Assembly (NCBI GenBank): GCA_026391675.1
Contig: JAPLDQ010000035.1
Span: 124,001-188,000, forward strand
Origin: Bacteroidota bacterium
GTDB taxonomy: Bacteria; Bacteroidota; Bacteroidia; Bacteroidales; JACABE01
Direction of reading: 5' to 3'
DNA length: 64,000 bases
Positions 59,876 to 64,000 of the stretch are shown here, piece after piece; positions within the stretch are counted from its first letter, which is position 1, and every line of letters begins with the position of its first letter. The position numbers and the translations under genes were made by a program. The notes below the pieces were generated by a model. The model saw only the letters and a list, made by a program, of their open reading frames with translations, made no database searches and was not told the origin of the DNA.

Positions 59876-62800
59876 TTAAGTTAAATATAAATATCTTGTA
59901 GGAAATACGTACAACTGTAAATATAAATCAATCGCTGCTGTTGTTTGCACTGCATCAACATCTAATGTAACTTTATCAGCCAACGCCAATGATGTTGCTG
60001 TATCTGCTGTATAAGGTGTAGGTGAAGTTGCAACTGTACTGGCTAAGGTTGGCTTAGCTGTAAACATAGTTATACCGTTTTTATTAATATCAACGGTTGT
60101 GCTGTTTGTTGTTCCGGCAGTACCTACCTGCAAATCAGATGCAATTACTCTCATTGGTTCTGTTGCATAATATGCATTTGCAATATCAGTACCCGTAGCT
60201 CCAATTGTTCCTGCTACAGCAAACTTTTGCATAAACATTTCAGCACCCAACATACAGTATTTCAAACTACCGGCATCAATTGAAGCCATTGTATCACCCA
60301 CAATTGTAATGGTTGTATTTGGAGCTCCATAAGTAGAAGGAATACTAACCATTGCACATCTAACTACTGAACTTTCAAGCCATTTAATAATCATTCCTTT
60401 TGCTACATAAGTAGTAATGTCACCGGTAACAGTGAATGTTGTATTTCCTGTTCTTACAGGAGTACCTGGCATGGTATTCCAAAAACTTGCATTTGCACCG
60501 GCTGCACCTTGAGGGCCTTGTGGCCCAACTAAAGAAGTTCCTGCCGGCCAGCTTCCACCTGCTTTAGGTCCATAAATATAATTGGTCGTAGTGCGGATGT
60601 AAAAATCACCATTAACGCCTTCTGTAGTTGGAGCAGCTGTACCATACAATATGGTTTTACCGTCAGTACCACTGCTACCATTTGAACCATTACTTCCTGC
60701 AGCTCCTTGTGGGCCTTGGGGTCCCTGAGGGCCTTGTGCCCCGTCTGCTCCATCTGCACCTTGAGGGCCTTGTGCACCTCTTGCTCCTTGTTGACCAATA
60801 GATTCTGATATACCTTTTAAAATATTAATAGAATGTATCCAAAAAGCACCGGAGATATTTTTTAATTTTACATCATAATTTCCACGTTCAAATCCATAAA
60901 CACGCTGATAAACATTAGCCTTATTAAAAGTGTCTATCCAGTTAGATTTTATATAAAATTCGTATTCGTCGCCTATTGTGTAATTTCCATTTGCTGGTAC
61001 GCCCCAGTTATCGGTTGAACTGTTATCAATTATCCAATTGTTGCTTCTATTCCATTGTAAAGGAAAATACAAATTACCAATTGTTACATCTGATTCACCT
61101 ACAATAAACTCATCACCAATTTGTACTCCTGAAGGATTTTTAACAATACACTTAACAACTTGATGTAAATCATCATCTAATGTAACATCTGTTACAACAA
61201 TCTTATACTGCCCTGATTTTAAAACTCCATTTGCAAGAATATTATCAGTAACAACACATTTCATGAAAGGCCTTTTCATACGCCATAAATCTGCATTTTC
61301 AGCGTGCGTTAATGAAACTATTTCTGTTGCAAATTGCAAAGGATAATTATTATTAGTTAATGTAGATGGTGCAACAAAACTTTGTTCACCTTCTTTTTTT
61401 ATAGTAATATCAACATTACCAGTTCCAGCTTCTTCTAAAAACAATTCAAACCCTATTGCATCTTTAATTGGAATAATAAGTTCAGCATCAGTAGTAGCTG
61501 TATAAATATTATTTGCCGCTAAAATAAAACTTTCATCAATAGTTAAATCTTTGCGTTTTAAATTGTCATAAATTATAGCATCAGCAAAAAGTATTTTTTC
61601 TTCTTTAGAAATAACATAAGGTGCATTATTATTCTTTTTTAATATCCCAAAATGCTTTTTAATCTCAATAAAATGAGTTAGTAAATAACCTGGATCAGCT
61701 AAATGGACTGATTCATTACCTGGGCCATATACATTTGTTATGGCTGTTTCTAGTGCAACACCCCCGTTTATTTGTCCGTTAATATAATCGAGTACACTAT
61801 TTTGGAAATCAATAAGCTCGCAATTGTATTTACGTGCTAAAGCACGATTATAATGCTGAGCTAACGAATTGGATGTTCCCCCATGAGGATTAGCAACTCT
61901 TAGTCTGATTTCAGCAGGAGATATACTCCATGTTCCAATTGCAATATCTGCAGTTGTGAATCTACGAAGCATTTGAATAATACTTTCTAAATGTGTAAGC
62001 GTATTGCCATAGTTCTCGAATTCGTTATATATGAAAAGGTCTGGATTATCAGCAATTAGATTATCAATAAATGGCATCATCGTCTCAATCGCATATCCAC
62101 CATACCAGTGGATTTCAATTGCTGATTCTGGTAATTCATATTCAGTCTCCATCCATGATTTCCATCTTATAGCCCAAATACCACCTCCAATTGAATCTGC
62201 CAATAATTTAATTTTTGGAACTTTACCTCCAAGCATTCCAGCCCTGTATGCCATTAGCTTACTTAGAACTCCTTGAATATTTGCGCCATAGGTATATTCA
62301 GATAATGGTGTTGGAAATATAGGATCGGTATTAAATGTTTTAAGACCACTTATAGTTTGGTTTCCTGTAATTTTTACTACAGATGAATCATTGTATTCAT
62401 AAAATGCAGGGTTAATTATCATTGGTTTGCTATTCCCTGCTACACCTCCATCAACAATAGTATCATAATCTATAGTTAATACGAAAGATTCACCGAAATA
62501 ACCACCTGCTCCTGCAGGAACGAAAATTTCCTGTAACCCATGATGTGCAAGGGTTATTTCACAAGTTATTATTCCACTCCAACCCGTTGATGGTTCATAT
62601 TGGACCATTAAGATTCTATCTTTATATAGAGAATGGTTGTTATAAATTACATATATTCCATAGACTAATCCTCTATAAGCGTTTAAAACTTTAGCTGATT
62701 TTACAGCTAATCGTGTTGATGAATCCTCTACACAAATAGGATAAACCATAGAAAAAACATTGTGATATGTTTCAACTTGTTCTAAAGGAACAGGATTTTT

Positions 62801-63739
62801 TGGGAGTAAAGCTGAAGGAACTAATGGCGATACTAAAAAATTCTTTTTCCCATCAACATCTTCAGCCCCTGTAAGTGATACAAATTCAGTTATTTTGTAA
62901 GTATAAAATCTAGGATTTACAATCATACAACCCATTCCAACCGTACTCCCAAATTCAGGGATTTCTGTATAATCTATTATTAATATAAATTTTTCATCAT
63001 AACTTACACTATTAAATAAAATTTCATCCAAAGGTTCTGCTATACTATTTTTCTCATATACCAATAATGAAAAAGAACCATCTGAAACTTTATATTTTTT
63101 AATTAATAATCTGTACTTATAATCGGCATGGTTATTATATATAACAAACACAGAGTAAACATATCCCTGTTCAGCATTTATTACTTTCGCTGATTTTACT
63201 GAAGTCCTTACTAATGTATCCTCAATACAAAATGGATAAATTTGTAAATAAATATTACCATTAGTTACAATGTATTTATCATCATCTGTAAAATTGTTAT
63301 CGGTATGCACATAATCAGGATCCACAACAGCATCATTAACTTTTTCAATAAGCTCAGTTAAAATATCCTGCGATTCAGGTATTGATCCAGGATCACCATT
63401 AAAAGTAGATTTAAATACAATTTTAAATTCATAGGATTTTATAATTATGGTTCCACCGGATGTTTTAAATACTACATGATATTTTACATTACGTGCATCA
63501 GTATGTACGGATGGTATCCAAAAATAAAATAAGTCATTCTCAGGTTCTATTAAATAACTTAATTTGGTTAATACACCTACTGAGTTTTTAAATTCAGCTT
63601 CCAGAAAAATGTATTTATCCCTTAGCTCTTCAACAATATTAAAAATAAACCTGCTGGCATTATTCTCACCCTGGAAATTAACACTATTCCTTACTGATAC
63701 CTGTCCGTTATGATTGATATTAACAGTTATGTCTCTCAT
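59876..63739 (-). CDS. large phage tail fibre/baseplate protein with SGNH-esterase-like and collagen-like parts
   Basis: The 1287-residue protein starts with a BppU-like domain (MRDITVNINHNGQVSVRNSV, about 1-125). Residues about 165-290 and 335-455 are two copies of one module (YPFCIEDTLVRTSVKSAKVI / YPICVEDSSTRLAVKSAKVL). An SGNH-like domain spans about 510-690, with Ser516 in KLLADSIGGG, WYGGY, and His679 in NESVHLADPGY. Collagen-like GPQ/GAQ repeats lie at about 983-1030 and 1072-1085. A C-terminal receptor-type domain ends in VFPTRYLYLT. It would bind and perhaps deacylate a surface polysaccharide. Confidence 0.85.
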   Translation of the reverse strand: MRDITVNINHNGQVSVRNSVNFQGENNASRFIFNIVEELRDKYIFLEAEFKNSVGVLTKLSYLIEPENDLFYFWIPSVHTDARNVKYHVVFKTSGGTIIIKSYEFKIVFKSTFNGDPGSIPESQDILTELIEKVNDAVVDPDYVHTDNNFTDDDKYIVTNGNIYLQIYPFCIEDTLVRTSVKSAKVINAEQGYVYSVFVIYNNHADYKYRLLIKKYKVSDGSFSLLVYEKNSIAEPLDEILFNSVSYDEKFILIIDYTEIPEFGSTVGMGCMIVNPRFYTYKITEFVSLTGAEDVDGKKNFLVSPLVPSALLPKNPVPLEQVETYHNVFSMVYPICVEDSSTRLAVKSAKVLNAYRGLVYGIYVIYNNHSLYKDRILMVQYEPSTGWSGIITCEITLAHHGLQEIFVPAGAGGYFGESFVLTIDYDTIVDGGVAGNSKPMIINPAFYEYNDSSVVKITGNQTISGLKTFNTDPIFPTPLSEYTYGANIQGVLSKLMAYRAGMLGGKVPKIKLLADSIGGGIWAIRWKSWMETEYELPESAIEIHWYGGYAIETMMPFIDNLIADNPDLFIYNEFENYGNTLTHLESIIQMLRRFTTADIAIGTWSISPAEIRLRVANPHGGTSNSLAQHYNRALARKYNCELIDFQNSVLDYINGQINGGVALETAITNVYGPGNESVHLADPGYLLTHFIEIKKHFGILKKNNNAPYVISKEEKILFADAIIYDNLKRKDLTIDESFILAANNIYTATTDAELIIPIKDAIGFELFLEEAGTGNVDITIKKEGEQSFVAPSTLTNNNYPLQFATEIVSLTHAENADLWRMKRPFMKCVVTDNILANGVLKSGQYKIVVTDVTLDDDLHQVVKCIVKNPSGVQIGDEFIVGESDVTIGNLYFPLQWNRSNNWIIDNSSTDNWGVPANGNYTIGDEYEFYIKSNWIDTFNKANVYQRVYGFERGNYDVKLKNISGAFWIHSINILKGISESIGQQGARGAQGPQGADGADGAQGPQGPQGPQGAAGSNGSNGSSGTDGKTILYGTAAPTTEGVNGDFYIRTTTNYIYGPKAGGSWPAGTSLVGPQGPQGAAGANASFWNTMPGTPVRTGNTTFTVTGDITTYVAKGMIIKWLESSVVRCAMVSIPSTYGAPNTTITIVGDTMASIDAGSLKYCMLGAEMFMQKFAVAGTIGATGTDIANAYYATEPMRVIASDLQVGTAGTTNSTTVDINKNGITMFTAKPTLASTVATSPTPYTADTATSLALADKVTLDVDAVQTTAAIDLYLQLYVFPTRYLYLT

Positions 63740-63740
63740 T

Positions 63741-64000
63741 TTATTGACTTATTAAACCATGTTGTGCCAAAGCTGCAATTATTTCATTCACTTTTGTAAC
63801 CAAGCCTTCTATACATCTTTCTATGGTCTCTTTATCATGATCATAAGATCCGGTTAAATCTCCATTATCAATAATAAATGAATCAGCACTTAATGATTCA
63901 ATTGCATTAATTGTACCGCATATTACCTGCAAATCATTTATTTTCAAAACTTTTCCTGTAGGTATACTAACATCCTCATTTTTATGATGAAATGAATCTA
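63741..64000 (-). CDS. phage structural protein, partial at right edge
   Basis: The frame ends one base before the fibre gene start (stop 63741). An apparent TTG start at 63947 is only an alternative codon: the frame is open beyond it to the edge (DSFHHKNEDVSIPTGKVLKI...). The gene therefore probably begins beyond 64000. The visible C-terminal portion (NDLQVICGTINAIESLSADS ... EIIAALAQHGLISQ) fits a small tail or baseplate protein. Not recognised. Confidence 0.6.
   Translation of the reverse strand, partial: DSFHHKNEDVSIPTGKVLKINDLQVICGTINAIESLSADSFIIDNGDLTGSYDHDKETIERCIEGLVTKVNEIIAALAQHGLISQ

Noticed and set aside
1..64000. tRNA and rRNA genes
   Set aside because: I scanned by eye for T-loop signatures and conserved rRNA blocks and found none I could support; tRNAscan-SE would settle it.

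Overview
The window is AT-rich chromosomal DNA from a member of the Bacteroidota. The evidence is a SusC/SusD pair, several proteins ending in type IX secretion (T9SS) type A sorting domains, three FISUMP-domain proteins, lipoproteins with loose lipoboxes, promoters of the TAnnTTTG (-7) type, and few Shine-Dalgarno sites. I cannot name the genus. I saw no rRNA, tRNA or CRISPR array.

Layout. 1-8.2 kb is mostly housekeeping: the end of an alpha/beta hydrolase, a PspC/LiaF-like envelope-stress cluster, an M13 zinc peptidase, QueA, a C_GCAxxG_C_C protein and a GH47-type mannosidase-like enzyme. 8.2-15.6 kb holds a TonB-dependent receptor divergent from a SusC-SusD operon. 15.7-23.4 kb has a TonB-like protein, a carboxypeptidase-regulatory-domain lipoprotein, the Bacteroidota protein usually labelled 'asparagine synthetase B', a TPR protein, a CFA-synthase-like methyltransferase flanked by inverted 9-mer arrays, FabD and a Bax-inhibitor-1 protein. 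23.5-35.1 kb is a looser region: a transglutaminase-like protein, two T9SS cargo proteins, an FMN reductase, a hybrid histidine kinase, a nitrilase with a 4-oxalocrotonate-tautomerase-like protein, and small membrane proteins. Intergenic spaces here are long and hold promoter-like repeats and short tandem arrays.

35.5-43.7 kb is a toxin-like locus. It holds a 2118-residue SpvB/VCBS/RHS protein whose variable C-terminus is a complete M23 (LytM-type) peptidase domain. Two small genes with N-terminal signal-type segments follow (immunity candidates), then a small T9SS protein carrying an RHS-like YD fragment. A 144-bp nested palindromic REP/MITE-like element and a terminator lie just beyond. 44-51.4 kb is surface and secreted proteins: three tandem FISUMP proteins, a seven-repeat YCF48/BNR propeller, beta-barrel-like proteins and lipoproteins. 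51.5-57.8 kb is a YncE-like propeller followed by a translationally coupled tolC-mfp-RND efflux operon.

57.9-64 kb, all on the minus strand, looks like the distal end of a phage or prophage late region. It has a D12 adenine methylase, a block of three back-to-back hairpins (the last a strong terminator), a LamG/concanavalin-like protein, a small coiled-coil protein, a 1287-residue tail-fibre protein (BppU-like N-terminus, duplicated module, SGNH-esterase-like domain, collagen-like repeats) and a partial gene running off the right edge. The rest of the phage would lie to the right.

The strongest candidates for new biology are the RHS-M23 locus with its secreted immunity candidates, the 132-bp promoter-bearing repeat in front of it, and the phage fibre with its duplicated module and hairpin block.
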